Shown here one piece after another: positions 9,271 to 19,500 of a stretch of 64,000 nucleotides of DNA; the stretch's first letter is position 1; the number at the start of each line of letters is the position of its first letter. The stretch lies in assembly GCF_003284895.1 (NCBI RefSeq), contig NZ_QMDV01000001.1, positions 27,080 through 91,079 on the forward strand, in the 5' to 3' direction. The notes under the pieces are model-generated. The model had not been told where the DNA came from. It worked only from the letters and a program-made list of their open reading frames with translations, and did not search any database. This DNA is from Pontibacter arcticus. GTDB taxonomy: Bacteria > Bacteroidota > Bacteroidia > Cytophagales > Hymenobacteraceae. The position numbers were made by a program, and so were the translations under genes.

Positions 9271-12270
9271 TTAAGCTAAGTTTCTAATTTTAGTCAGATA
9301 GGTTACGTTCGGCTGTACGTTAAGCTCTTCCAATACGTGGAAAGCACGCTCACCCTGCTCACGAACCAGAATCTTCGAAATTTTGCTTTCCGGATCTAAC
9401 ATGTCTCCAAACACAATTGCATCTGTAGGGCATGATTGAGCACAGGCAGTTACGATTTCACCATCTTTCGGTCTTCTGTTCTCACGTTTAGCATCCAGTT
9501 TACCTAACTGTACACGCTGCACGCAGAATGAACATTTTTCCATGACACCACGACCACGAACAGTAACATCCGGGTTAAGCACCATCTTGCCCAGATCGTT
9601 ATTCATATAGAAGTCAAACTTCTCGTTGTTTGCATAAGCAAACCAGTTAAAGCGACGTACTTTATATGGACAGTTGTTTGCGCAATAACGTGTACCAACG
9701 CAACGGTTATAAGCCATCTGGTTGATGCCTTCTGAGCTGTGCATAGTAGCTGCAACCGGGCAAACAGTCTCGCAAGGTGCATGATTACAGTGCTGGCAAA
9801 GCATCGGCTGGAAAATAACAGAAGGGTTGTCTTCAGGACGCTCAAATTCAGCAAGTCCTCCTTCAGGGTTTTCCTGTGAGCTATAGTATCTGTCAATACG
9901 TAACCAGTGCATTTCGCGGCGGTTGATTACTTCTGCTTTACCTACTATAGGAATATTGTTCTCAACATTACAGCTTATGGTACAGGCACCACAACCAATA
10001 CAAGAGTTCAGGTCGATAACCATACCCCAGTGGTGGTTCTTATATTCGTAATCATCCCAAAGTGAGATAGTAGACGGCTTAGCCGGACCATCATGGGTAG
10101 CTAAACGGATATACTCCGTTACCTCTTTTGGATTCTCTTTATACTTGGCAAGTGTGTTCTCCTGCACTACCAGACGGTCCATGATCGTATGGTGGGTCTG
10201 CATCTGAGCAATTTCAGAAACTGCTTCTGTTCTTTCGATGCGAACCGGCCCACTAAATAAGATAGTTGAACCAGATACAGTTGCGATCGGGAAAGCATTT
10301 GCACCAAGACCTTTTGCTACTGGCATAGATTCCAGATCACGTCCGTAGCCCATTGCAATAGAAACTGTTCCGCGCGCCTGACCTGGCTGGATTAGCGCTG
10401 GCAATTCAAGTACTTTACCACCAGCTGTTGTTACTTTCAACACATCGCCCTGCGTAATTTTCATTTCCTCTGCCATTGAACGTGACATAGCAACATAATT
10501 ACCCCAGGTAGCTTTTGTGATTGGGTCAGCCATTTCCTGTAGCAGCGGGTTGTTAGCCTCCTGCCCAGTTCCTATCTGGATTTTCTCATATACTACAGCT
10601 TCAATACCTTGTGTAGCTGCTTTGCCTGAAAGTGTACTTGCAGCCGCTGCCGGTGTCTGAGAATTTGTGGTGGTAGATAATGCTAACAGGCTCACTCCGT
10701 TTTCCAGCACACCGTCATGTACAGCTTTTTCCCATGCTTTGTTGAAATCGCCTGAGATAGCTTTACTCCAGTTGTTGCGGATATAATCGTAGTAAGTTGT
10801 TTTATTTCCGTTCCAGGCAAGAAGACTTTCCTGCATCTGGCGCGTCATGAAGATCGGGTTGATAACCGGCTGTGATAAGCTCAGGAAGCCACGCTTCGGC
10901 TCGTAGTCGTTCCATGACTCCAGGTAATTGTTATCAGGAGTTACATAATCAACTAAAGCAGCTGTCTCATCTACTCTTTCAGCAAATGATACTTTTAGTT
11001 TTACCTTCTTCAGACCTGCTACTACTTTATCAGCAAGCGGGTGGTCGTAAGCCGGGTTTGCGTTATAGAAGAATACAGCACCAACAGTACCGGCATTCAT
11101 TTCATTTATAAGGCGGATCATCTGACCGTCATTACCTTGCTTCACAAAGTATGGCGCATCCGTGATCGTGGTGCCTACAGCACCTAAAGCCTGGTTAATA
11201 GCAGTTACAAGCGTTTGCACAGCTGGGTCGTTTGAACCTGAAACAACAAGAGCTTTGCCATTATTTGCTTTCAGATCTCGTACTGCATTTGCAAACGCAG
11301 TTTTATCGAAGTTAGCCGGTACATTACCGCCATTGCCAGTAATACCATTGTAAAGTGCCAGCACTACTGCTGCTTCTTCTGATGGTTTAATAGGCACACG
11401 CACATCCGCGTTAGCACCTGTTAAGGAAAGACGAGTCTCGAATTGATAATGACGAGACATCTCTTTTTTATCAGCAGATACTTTTCTATTCTGGATATAC
11501 TGCTTTGCAAAAGGTGTTGGAGCAACCCAAGACCCTATGAAGTCTGCATTGATCCCTACGATAATGTTGGCCTTGCTGAAATCGTAACCAGGAATAACAC
11601 CAGCGTTTGCACTTGTCAGTGCTGATGCGGAGTTCGCATCGTATGTTACGTGCTCAAAGTTGCTGAAGCGCGCACCAAACTCATTAATCAGCTGCTTGGT
11701 AGAAGGGCTGATAACAGTTGAAGAAACGATGGCAACTTTGCCGCTTACATTTCTTAAAGCAGACATGATCTCGCTGTCAACTTTATTCCAGTCAGCTTTC
11801 ACTCCTTTGATCAGCGGATGACGCAGTCTGTTATTATCGTATAGGTTAAGCACAGAGGCTTGTGCCCGTGGGCTTGTTCCCATTGGTGTTATAGAAGACG
11901 AAGGGTTTGGCTCGATCTTGATCGGACGCCCTTCACGTGTCTTAATTAACACGCTGTTGTAATCACCATTGGAGAAATAAGTAGAAGCATACCAGTTTGC
12001 AACACCTGGCTCAACATCTACTGGTTTATTTAAGTAAGGAATAGCTTTTCTTACCGGTGCTTCGCAAGAAGCAAGCGATACAGCCGCCATACTAAAGCCT
12101 AACAGCTTCAGGAAATCTCTACGCGGAGTTTTTCCTGATCCAATAGACCCCTCCCCACTTGTTTCATTTATCGGCAGGAATTCTGGAAACTCATTATGAG
12201 CATGCTTAGCGAATTCAGGAGTGTTTTCTAACTCCTCTAATCCTTTCCAGTATTTAATTCTGTCTTGCAT
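9271..12270 (-). CDS. actB: Alternative complex III subunit ActB, molybdopterin-oxidoreductase-like / Fe-S fusion
   Basis: ActB joins a large domain related to molybdopterin oxidoreductases with a C-terminal ferredoxin-like domain that carries the Fe-S clusters. It has 999 residues. A twin-arginine-type signal ([20 protein letters not shown], around residues 49-68) marks export of the folded protein. The C-terminal third has four cysteine groups: [35 protein letters not shown], and CSFC paired with CAQSC. In known ACIII complexes the Mo-like domain holds no cofactor, and I see no reason to expect otherwise here. The gene lies between actA (43-base gap) and actC (20 bases). The family call is firm. 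Confidence 0.95.
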   Translation of the reverse strand: MQDRIKYWKGLEELENTPEFAKHAHNEFPEFLPINETSGEGSIGSGKTPRRDFLKLLGFSMAAVSLASCEAPVRKAIPYLNKPVDVEPGVANWYASTYFSNGDYNSVLIKTREGRPIKIEPNPSSSITPMGTSPRAQASVLNLYDNNRLRHPLIKGVKADWNKVDSEIMSALRNVSGKVAIVSSTVISPSTKQLINEFGARFSNFEHVTYDANSASALTSANAGVIPGYDFSKANIIVGINADFIGSWVAPTPFAKQYIQNRKVSADKKEMSRHYQFETRLSLTGANADVRVPIKPSEEAAVVLALYNGITGNGGNVPANFDKTAFANAVRDLKANNGKALVVSGSNDPAVQTLVTAINQALGAVGTTITDAPYFVKQGNDGQMIRLINEMNAGTVGAVFFYNANPAYDHPLADKVVAGLKKVKLKVSFAERVDETAALVDYVTPDNNYLESWNDYEPKRGFLSLSQPVINPIFMTRQMQESLLAWNGNKTTYYDYIRNNWSKAISGDFNKAWEKAVHDGVLENGVSLLALSTTTNSQTPAAAASTLSGKAATQGIEAVVYEKIQIGTGQEANNPLLQEMADPITKATWGNYVAMSRSMAEEMKITQGDVLKVTTAGGKVLELPALIQPGQARGTVSIAMGYGRDLESMPVAKGLGANAFPIATVSGSTILFSGPVRIERTEAVSEIAQMQTHHTIMDRLVVQENTLAKYKENPKEVTEYIRLATHDGPAKPSTISLWDDYEYKNHHWGMVIDLNSCIGCGACTISCNVENNIPIVGKAEVINRREMHWLRIDRYYSSQENPEGGLAEFERPEDNPSVIFQPMLCQHCNHAPCETVCPVAATMHSSEGINQMAYNRCVGTRYCANNCPYKVRRFNWFAYANNEKFDFYMNNDLGKMVLNPDVTVRGRGVMEKCSFCVQRVQLGKLDAKRENRRPKDGEIVTACAQSCPTDAIVFGDMLDPESKISKILVREQGERAFHVLEELNVQPNVTYLTKIRNLA

Positions 12271-12312
12271 ATTATATCTAAAGAAAACGCGAATGCTTAA
12301 TGGATGATATGA

Positions 12313-13641
12313 TTAATAATGGCACTTAGAGCACTCAGTACCACCATTAGAAGATACTGTAAAGGCACCTTTAGACGCTTCGTCGTGCATTTTCACCAGA
12401 TTGTCATAATACTTGTTACCCTCAGTATTAAGAGGAGTCTCACGGTGGCAATCAATACACCAGCCCATTGTAAGCGGCGAATATTGATACACTACATCCA
12501 TCTCCTGGATTGGCCCGTGGCAGGTCTGGCACTCAACACCACCAACTTGTGTGTGCTGCGAGTGATTAAAGTAAGACAGGTCAGGCAGGTTGTGAATACG
12601 CACCCATTGGATAGGCTCGTTACGTTCAATAGCTTTGTATATCTTCTGAATTTCAGGTGATTCCTTTTTTATCTGGCTGTGGCAGTTCATACAGATGTTT
12701 GCCGAAGGAATGCTGGCACTCTTGCTTTCGTATACAGTAGTGTGGCAGTAGTTACAGTCGATCTGATGCTCGCCAGCATGCAGTTTATGAGAGAACGCAA
12801 TTGGCTGCTGCGGCTTGTAACCCTGCTGTATACCTATACCCATTACTTTATCCAGTGTAAGATCCAGCAACACAACCACAAAGATCAGGACAACTAATGT
12901 GCGAACTGCCTTTGATTTATAGATCTTAGAGAAGTCAAAACGCTGGTTTACAACTTCGTTATCAATCTCGTCAAGCTGACGGTTTTTGTTCAGGTAATTC
13001 TTAAGGAGAGAAGAGATCAGTAATAAGGTTATTACCAATACAATAAGTACCACGATAAGCACTACCAGGATAATATCCAGGTAACCACCTACGGCACCAA
13101 TTGCATCTGTACCAACGTTTTCGCCTGGTGTTGCTCCATCTACACCTGCAACAGTTGTAGGAACCGCTGCTGCCACATTTGCCTGTGAGCCAATGTAAGC
13201 TAGAATAGATTTCACTTCATCATCCGAGAAAGCAAAAGAAGGCATTGCCTGCTTGTTATACTCCTCATAGATGGCTACTGCTTCCGGATCACCAGCTGAA
13301 ATCAAAGCCTGTGAATTTTTGATCCAGCTGATAAGCCATGCCTCTTTTCTTTTCTTCTCTATCCCTTGCAAACCAGGACCAACGATCACATCGCTTCCGG
13401 CAGAGTGGCAAACCGCACAGTTATTTTTAAATAATGATGCACCGGCATCTAATACGGCTGGATCAGCTGATCCGGCCTCTGCACCCTGGGTAGAACCTGG
13501 CTCTACTCCCTTTGTTGCAACTTCTGCCTGCTCGCTAGCTCCTTGGGCCAAGGCGCCAAAAGAGATTACTAACGCAAACAAGAAGGCAAAGAATACTTTG
13601 GATTTAGTTTTAAGTATACAGCTAATCATAGCCAAGATCAC
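12313..13641 (-). CDS. actA: Alternative complex III subunit ActA: monohaem cytochrome c domain fused to pentahaem cytochrome
   Basis: ActA is the multihaem exit wire of ACIII. This 442-residue form has six CXXCH motifs. One, CAVCHSA (Cys75), lies in an N-terminal class I-like cytochrome c domain of about residues 60-160, with Met in AMPSF. Five follow in the C-terminal part: CNYCH, CMNCH, CQTCH, CIDCH and CSKCH. Two hydrophobic helices (about residues 180-210 and 247-268) separate the domains, after an N-terminal signal sequence that ends near ALAQ. Internal Met5 is an alternative start. This is the first gene of the respiratory operon, and a good promoter lies at 13678-13708. Because coxB has no cytochrome c domain, the extra haem may hand electrons to CuA (inference). 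Confidence 0.93.
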   Translation of the reverse strand: MILAMISCILKTKSKVFFAFLFALVISFGALAQGASEQAEVATKGVEPGSTQGAEAGSADPAVLDAGASLFKNNCAVCHSAGSDVIVGPGLQGIEKKRKEAWLISWIKNSQALISAGDPEAVAIYEEYNKQAMPSFAFSDDEVKSILAYIGSQANVAAAVPTTVAGVDGATPGENVGTDAIGAVGGYLDIILVVLIVVLIVLVITLLLISSLLKNYLNKNRQLDEIDNEVVNQRFDFSKIYKSKAVRTLVVLIFVVVLLDLTLDKVMGIGIQQGYKPQQPIAFSHKLHAGEHQIDCNYCHTTVYESKSASIPSANICMNCHSQIKKESPEIQKIYKAIERNEPIQWVRIHNLPDLSYFNHSQHTQVGGVECQTCHGPIQEMDVVYQYSPLTMGWCIDCHRETPLNTEGNKYYDNLVKMHDEASKGAFTVSSNGGTECSKCHY

Positions 13642-13677
13642 TTGTGTTTAGTATATGGTGAAATTACTTTATGGGCA

Positions 13678-13708
13678 CAAATCTACTATGCGATTTCCAT
13701 TAATCAAA
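13678..13708 (-). promoter_or_regulatory. Predicted promoter of the actA-F/cox operon
   Basis: Read on the minus strand, TTTG (13708-13705) is followed after 19 bases by TAGATTTG (13685-13678). This matches the Bacteroidota sigma-A consensus TTTG-N19/20-TAnnTTTG. It lies about 40 bases upstream of the actA ATG. The match is exact in both boxes, but transcription from it is inferred. Confidence 0.72.
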
Positions 13709-14082
13709 CATAAGAAGTTTATTTTTGCCTATCAGGGCAATATGCATATATAATATAACTTAAACAGTCAGAAATCCGCATTATTTCGTATATAAGACCG
13801 TTTTTATTTAGAATTATTTTAAATAGGCAATTTACAATAGAAGTTTTATGTCCTAAATTTAATTATACTATACCCTACTTAATACATATCCTACTATTAT
13901 CTTATTAGAAGGTTGGATTCCGGCGTGTTTTCCTTAAAATGCCATGCTATTATAAATTCTGTCATACTTTCAGTAAGGCTTATTTCTAGTCAGATGAGCT
14001 TATGTTATACAGGGAACCTGACTCCTTATTAAGTGCTGTCTTTCAGTATTTTCATTTATAGCTGTATGTTAAGTGAATCGCC

Positions 14083-14113
14083 TTGCTTTTCATAAAATAA
14101 GCTGCTATATTTG
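14083..14113 (+). promoter_or_regulatory. Predicted promoter of rpsF-rpsR-rplI
   Basis: TTG at 14083-14085 is followed after 20 bases by TATATTTG at 14106-14113, matching the Bacteroidota TTG/TAnnTTTG consensus. It lies about 40 bases upstream of the rpsF ATG. No other good candidate is present near the gene. Confidence 0.7.
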
Positions 14114-14151
14114 CACCCTTAAATAATAACATAAAATCTTATTCGAACCGA

Positions 14152-14517
14152 ATGGAATTGAGAAATTACGAAACGGTCTTCATCCTGACGCCTCTGTTGA
14201 ACGATGCGCAGATGCAAGAAACGGTCGAGAAGTTCAGACAGGTGCTTAAGGAAAATGGCGCCGACATTATTCACGAAGAGAACTGGGGCTTACGCAAACT
14301 TGCTTATCCGATCCAGAAAAAATCAACTGGTTTTTATCTTCTTGTTGAGTTTAAAGCTACAACTAATGTTGTAGACATTTTAGAGCTGGCTTTCCGACGC
14401 GATGAAAAAGTTGTACGCTTCTTAACTACTGCCCTTGATAAGCACGCTGTGACTTATAACGAGCGTAGAAGAAACGGCGAATTTAAACAAGCTAAAAAAG
14501 AGGAGGTTAAAGCATAA
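14152..14517 (+). CDS. rpsF: 30S ribosomal protein S6
   Basis: S6 binds 16S rRNA with S18 in the platform of the small subunit. The 121-residue protein has the family N-terminus ([13 protein letters not shown]), the segment [19 protein letters not shown] and VLRFLTT-like [11 protein letters not shown], then a charged tail. It is the first gene of the conserved rpsF-rpsR-rplI operon. Its TAA stop shares a base with the ATG of rpsR (TAATG), so the S6 and S18 partners are translationally coupled. In other bacteria the S6:S18 pair can repress its own mRNA; I did not find a clear leader structure for that here. Confidence 0.97.
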   Translation: MELRNYETVFILTPLLNDAQMQETVEKFRQVLKENGADIIHEENWGLRKLAYPIQKKSTGFYLLVEFKATTNVVDILELAFRRDEKVVRFLTTALDKHAVTYNERRRNGEFKQAKKEEVKA

Positions 14518-14768
14518 TGAGCTTAGTTAACGAAAGAGTCCACAAGCAGGACAACCGCGCTAAATACTGCCGCTTCAAGAAAAGCGGTATCAAGTATATC
14601 GATTACAAGGATGGAAACTTCCTTTTGAAATTTGTAAACGAGCAAGGCAAAATTCTTCCAAGAAGATTAACCGGTACAAGCCTGAAATTCCAGCGCAAAG
14701 TATCACAGGCCGTTGCCAGAGCAAGACACCTTGCTATTTTACCTTACGTAGCTGATTCTTTAAAATAA
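14517..14768 (+). CDS. rpsR: 30S ribosomal protein S18
   Basis: S18 forms a dimer with S6 on the 30S platform. The 83-residue basic protein contains the family core [16 protein letters not shown], then [20 protein letters not shown] and [10 protein letters not shown]. The first cysteine of zinc-binding S18 variants appears only as a single Cys in KYCRF, so this is the zinc-free form. Its start overlaps the rpsF stop by one base, and rplI follows after 15 bases with a strong ribosome-binding site. Confidence 0.97.
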   Translation: MSLVNERVHKQDNRAKYCRFKKSGIKYIDYKDGNFLLKFVNEQGKILPRRLTGTSLKFQRKVSQAVARARHLAILPYVADSLK

Positions 14769-14783
14769 GGGAGGATTAACCAG

Positions 14784-15227
14784 ATGGAGATTATACTAAA
14801 GGATGATATCAAAGGCTTAGGCTATAAAAATGATATCGTAGCAGTAAAACCAGGTTATGGCCGTAACTACCTTATCCCACAAGGATTAGCTGTTATCGCT
14901 GATAAAACCAACAAAAAAATTGTAGCTGAGAACGTACGTCAGGCTGCACACAAAGCTGAGAAAATCAAAACAGACGCACAGGAGCTGGCTAACAGCATCG
15001 GTGATGTGGTAGTTGAAATTCCTGCTAAAGTGGGCGAGACCGGCAAAATTTTCGGTTCTGTTACTACACTACAACTTTCTGAAGCCCTTAAGGCGAAAGG
15101 CTTTGATGTAGATCGTAAGCGTATCTCTTTCGACCAGGATGTGAAAACAGCCGGTGAGTATACAGCTTCTATCAACCTGCACAAAGAAGTGAAGCACCAG
15201 GTAAGATTTAATGTAGTTGCTCAATAA
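14784..15227 (+). CDS. rplI: 50S ribosomal protein L9
   Basis: L9 is a two-domain protein of the large subunit that bridges neighbouring ribosomes and limits frameshifting. The 147-residue protein starts MEIILKDDIKGLGYKNDIV and has the glycine-rich RNA-binding loop KPGYGRNYLIPQGLA. A long connecting helix of about residues 45-75 leads into the C-terminal domain (FGSVTTLQLSEAL). An unusually good Shine-Dalgarno sequence, GGGAGG, lies at about 14769-14774, in contrast to most genes in this window. A strong terminator follows at 15252-15282. Confidence 0.97.
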   Translation: MEIILKDDIKGLGYKNDIVAVKPGYGRNYLIPQGLAVIADKTNKKIVAENVRQAAHKAEKIKTDAQELANSIGDVVVEIPAKVGETGKIFGSVTTLQLSEALKAKGFDVDRKRISFDQDVKTAGEYTASINLHKEVKHQVRFNVVAQ

Positions 15228-15251
15228 GCAATTTCATACTTACATACTTAA

Positions 15252-15282
15252 AAGTCCTGCCCCAAAAAGGCAGGACTTTTTT
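15252..15282 (+). terminator. Intrinsic terminator of the rpsF-rpsR-rplI operon
   Basis: AAGTCCTGCC and its complement GGCAGGACTT form a ten-base-pair stem around a short A-rich loop, followed by a run of six T residues. It lies about 25 bases after the rplI stop. Confidence 0.88.
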
Positions 15283-15395
15283 ATTTTAGAGAGATTGTAG
15301 GGCTTTCAAAGTATGAAAGCTGCTGTACAAAGTATAAATTCGAGTACAGGAAAAGTCTTACGTCTTTTGTCTAACTATCTATTGTCATATCCATT

Positions 15396-16373
15396 ATGTT
15401 CCGGACCGAAGTACAGGTAAAACCAACCAACCTTCATCTTACGCACCAGCACAAAGCATTAACCATTGGGTCATGCTTTGCCGAAGTGATCGGACGGAAG
15501 TTGTTACAGCACAAAGCTGATGTACTGGTAAACCCCTTCGGTACTATCTTCAACCCTATTTCTCTTTGCTTGTTATTGAAAGCTGCAGCCACGCAGGTTT
15601 ATACTTTCGACGAGCATTTGGTGGAGCACAACGGCATCTGGTACGCTTACGATTTTCATTCGTCCCTCTCCTCTCCAAGCAAAACGCAGTTATTGGGCCA
15701 GATACACGAGCGATTGGATCAAACCCGCCAACAACTGGAGAAAGCTGAAATTGTAATTATAACACTTGGTACCGCTGTCGCTTATAAGTTAAAGGATACA
15801 GGTAAAGTGGTGGCCAACTGCCACAAACTACCGGCAAAGCAGTTTGATCGGTTTATACTTTCTACCTCAGAAATTGAAGTTGCCTTTCAGGAGTTGTTAC
15901 CGATTTTGCAAAGTATAAATCCAAAGCTAAAAGTTATACTTACGGTCAGCCCGGTGCGGCATGTAAAAGAAACCCTGGAAACGAACAGCGTGAGCAAAGC
16001 GATCCTGTGCGTCGTTTGCCATCAGCTAACGCAGCAATATGCTAACATTTTATACTTCCCGGCTTACGAAATTATGCTGGATGATTTGCGCGATTACCGC
16101 TTTTACAAACAGGATATGCTCCACCCCACCGAAGTAGCAGAGGATTATATCTGGGAGAAGTTTTTAAACGCTTATTACAGTTCTGATTTCAGGGAGTTTA
16201 CTTTAGAATGGAGCAAAATACAACGTGCCCTGCAGCATCGCTCCTTCCATCCGCAGTCAGAAGCACACCAGTCTTTTCTCAAAAATACCTTACAACAACT
16301 GGAAACTGTTGGTACAAAGTATAAACTGGACCTTTCTGCTGAGAAACAACTTATACTTAACCAGCTTGCCTGA
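15396..16373 (+). CDS. GSCFA domain protein (SGNH-hydrolase-like)
   Basis: This 325-residue protein belongs to the GSCFA family, named for the motif seen here as IGSCFAEVIGRKL at residues 26-38. It is related to SGNH/GDSL hydrolases: the Ser of GSCFA would be the nucleophile, and DMLHPTEVAEDYIW near residue 240 gives the Asp/His block. Other family segments are VNPFGTIFNPIS, ITLGTAVAY and TVSPVRHVKE. There is no signal peptide, so it is probably cytoplasmic. The substrate is unknown; a deacylase or esterase role would be a guess. The gene is dense in the AAGTATA motif (about seven copies in 1 kb), in contrast to the ribosomal genes just upstream. Confidence 0.85.
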   Translation: MFRTEVQVKPTNLHLTHQHKALTIGSCFAEVIGRKLLQHKADVLVNPFGTIFNPISLCLLLKAAATQVYTFDEHLVEHNGIWYAYDFHSSLSSPSKTQLLGQIHERLDQTRQQLEKAEIVIITLGTAVAYKLKDTGKVVANCHKLPAKQFDRFILSTSEIEVAFQELLPILQSINPKLKVILTVSPVRHVKETLETNSVSKAILCVVCHQLTQQYANILYFPAYEIMLDDLRDYRFYKQDMLHPTEVAEDYIWEKFLNAYYSSDFREFTLEWSKIQRALQHRSFHPQSEAHQSFLKNTLQQLETVGTKYKLDLSAEKQLILNQLA

Positions 16374-16412
16374 TTCCATATTTTTTTTCTATTCAATGCC
16401 TTTATACTTTAT

Positions 16413-16450
16413 ACAAAGGCCGCCTGCTATACTTAGTTTGCGGCCTTTGT
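16413..16450 (+). terminator. Probable terminator after the GSCFA gene
   Basis: ACAAAGGCCGC (16413-16423) pairs perfectly with GCGGCCTTTGT (16440-16450) across a 16-base loop that contains a TATACTT motif. There is no long T-run directly after the stem, so termination may be weak. Confidence 0.6.
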
Positions 16451-16517
16451 GCTATTATCTAAGCGCTTAAATGTTTAGATTTGAGAATCAAACGAATCTA
16501 ATCCAATTAAATTCCCC

Positions 16518-19500
16518 ATGAACAAACGTACCTATCTGAGTATGTTCCTGGCGGCGGCACTGGCCTTCCCTTCCGGTTCCGCATTAGCCCAGGACAAAAA
16601 AGAAGACACCAAGTGGAAAGTAGAACAAGCCCGCGGCCCACAAAAAGAAATTACCGTTACCACCAACGAAGGCACCTGGATGAGCGTGGACGTAAGCCCC
16701 GACGGAAAGGAAATTGTTTTCGATATGCTTGGTGATATTTACAGCATGCCGATGGCCGGCGGTAAAGCCAAACTTTTAAGAAGCGGCCGCGCCTACGAAG
16801 TACAACCCCGTTTCAGCCCGGATGGCAAGTATATTTCCTTTACTTCGGATGCTGGTGGCGGCGACAATATCTGGATTATGAAGCGCGATGGCTCCGATGC
16901 AAAACAGGTAACAACTGAAAACTTCAGGCTGGTAAACAACGCCTCCTGGACACCGGATGGCGAGTACCTGGTTGTGCGTAAACACTTTACTGCTTCGCGC
17001 TCGCTTGGTGCCGGCGAAATGTGGATGTACCACAAAACCGGCGGAACCGGCATACAGCTAACGAAGCGCAAAAACGACCAGCAGGATGCTGGCGAGCCCA
17101 TTGTATCGCCGGATGGCAAGTATGTTTATTTCTCTGAAGATATGAGCGGTGGTTCTACCTTCGAGTATAACAAAGACCCGAACGGCCAGATTTATGTGAT
17201 CCGGAGAGTGAACCGCAACACAGGCGAGATTGAGAATGTAGTAACAGGAAACGGTGGCTCGGCTCGTCCGGTTATTTCCAGGGATGGCAAACATCTGGCT
17301 TTTGTACGCCGCGTACGTACCAAATCAGTCCTTTTTATCCACGACCTCAAAACAGGCGAGCAATGGCCGATCTACGATAAACTAAGCCACGACCAGCAGG
17401 AAGCCTGGGCCATTTTCGGCGTATATCCCTACTTTTCCTGGACGCCGGATAACAAAAATATCGTTTTCTGGGCGAATGGAAAAATCAACAAGATAGAGGT
17501 TGCAACTCAGAAAGTAACTAATATCCCTTTCGAGGCTACGGCAACGCATCATATTGCCGGAGCTGTGCGCCACGACCATAGCAAGAATGGCGGCATTTCG
17601 CCGAAGCAGTTCGAGGCAAAAGCAATTCGCCACGCTGTTACATCACCGGATGGTAAACTGTTAGTTTTTAACGCGGCGGGCTACATCTACAAAAAAGAAT
17701 TGCCAAACGGAAAACCGGAGCGTATCACTAAATCGAAGGATTTCGAGTTCTATCCTGCTTTTTCGCCAGACGGAAAACAGCTCGTATACTCGACCTGGAA
17801 TGATGATAACCGAGGTGCTTTAATGATGCTCGACATCAGAAAGAGCAACCCGAAACCGCAGAAGATAACAACTGAAAAGGGTTTTTATACAGAACCGAAG
17901 TTCTCCCCGAACGGCAAGCACATTGTGTATACCAAAGAAGGCGGTAACAACCACATGGGCTATGCGCACGGCACGGAACGCGGCATTTACTACATGCCGG
18001 TTAAAGGCGGAAACCCAACTTTTATACAGAAAGGCGGTTCTGCTCCCTTGTTCAATGCTACCTCAGACCGCATTTTCTTTACAGGATATGCCGGCGAGAA
18101 ATCTGCTTTTAAAAGCGTAGACCTGAACGGGAAAGACGAACGCACCCATTATACTTCTACTTACACCGACCAGTTCTACCCTAGCCCGGATAACAAATGG
18201 ATTGCGTTTGTAGAGCTGTTCAACGGCTATGTAGCACCGTTCAGCGCAAATGGCGCAGGTCTTGATCTGAGCGCTAACACCAAAGCTGTACCAGTGGCCC
18301 GTTTCACAAAAGATGCCGGTACAAACATTCATTGGTCCGGAGACAGCAAGAAAGTGAACTGGGTTTTAGGCGATGAATACTTCTCGAACGACCTGAAAAA
18401 CCGTTTCAGCTTTGTAGAAGGCGCCCCTGAAAAACTACCTGCTATTGACTCTACAGGCACCAAAATAGGTCTTGTTCTGAACACTGATATTCCGGAAGGG
18501 AAAGTTGCTTTTACAAACGCGCGCATCATTACCATGAAAGGCGATGAAGTGATTGAAGGCGGAACAATTGTAATAGATGGTAACCGCATTGTAGCTGTCG
18601 GTAAAAACCTGACAATCCCCAAAGATGCCAAAGTAATTGATGCTGCCGGCAAAACCATCATGCCGGGTATTGTGGATGTACACGCACATATGGGTACGTT
18701 CCGGAATGGCATGAGCCCGCAAAAGCAGTGGGCATATTATACCAACCTTGCCTACGGCGTTACTACCACCCACGACCCTTCTTCTACTACTGAGATGGTG
18801 TTCAGCCAATCGGAAGCCGTTAAATCCGGTGCCATGATCGGGCCGCGTATTTACTCTACGGGTACCATACTTTATGGAGCTGATGGTAACTTTAAAGCTG
18901 AAATTAATAGCCTGGATGATGCCCGTTCGCACTTACGCCGCATCAAAGCTGCCGGTGGTTTCTCGGTAAAAAGCTATAACCAGCCACGCCGCGAGCAACG
19001 CCAGCAGGTTATACAAGCTGCACGCGAACTGGATATGACCGTGGTGCCGGAAGGTGGTTCTACGTTCTTCCATAACATGACCATGATCCTGGACGGCCAC
19101 AGCGGTATCGAGCACAATATTCCGGTTGCACCACTTTACAAGGATGTGCTGGAAGTATGGAAAGCTTCTGAAACCGGCTATACCCCAACCCTGATCGTAA
19201 ATTACGGTTCTCCGAACGGGGAGTATTACTGGTACCAGAAAACCAAGGTATGGGAAAAAGACAGGCTCCTGAAGTTTACGCCGCGTTCTGTAGTAGATGG
19301 CCGCTCGCGCTACGTTACGCAAGTACCGGATGAGGAGTATGAAAACGGCTACTTCGAAGTATCGAAAGCGGCGAAAGCCCTAACTGATAAGGGTGTAAAA
19401 GTAAACCTGGGCGCACACGGACAGTTGCAAGGCTTAGGCGCGCACTGGGAACTCTGGATGCTGCAGCAAGGCGGCATGACCAACCACGAAGCACTCCGCG

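Larger units (their letters stand above)
13642..14151. other. Divergent intergenic region between the respiratory operon and rpsF
   Basis: This AT-rich gap of 510 bases separates the minus-strand respiratory operon from the plus-strand ribosomal protein operon. It contains one good promoter for each side (listed separately). Between them, about 13710-14080, I see no coding region, RNA gene or clear inverted repeat. It holds no AAGTATA heptamers, although they are common in later gaps. Confidence 0.7.
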
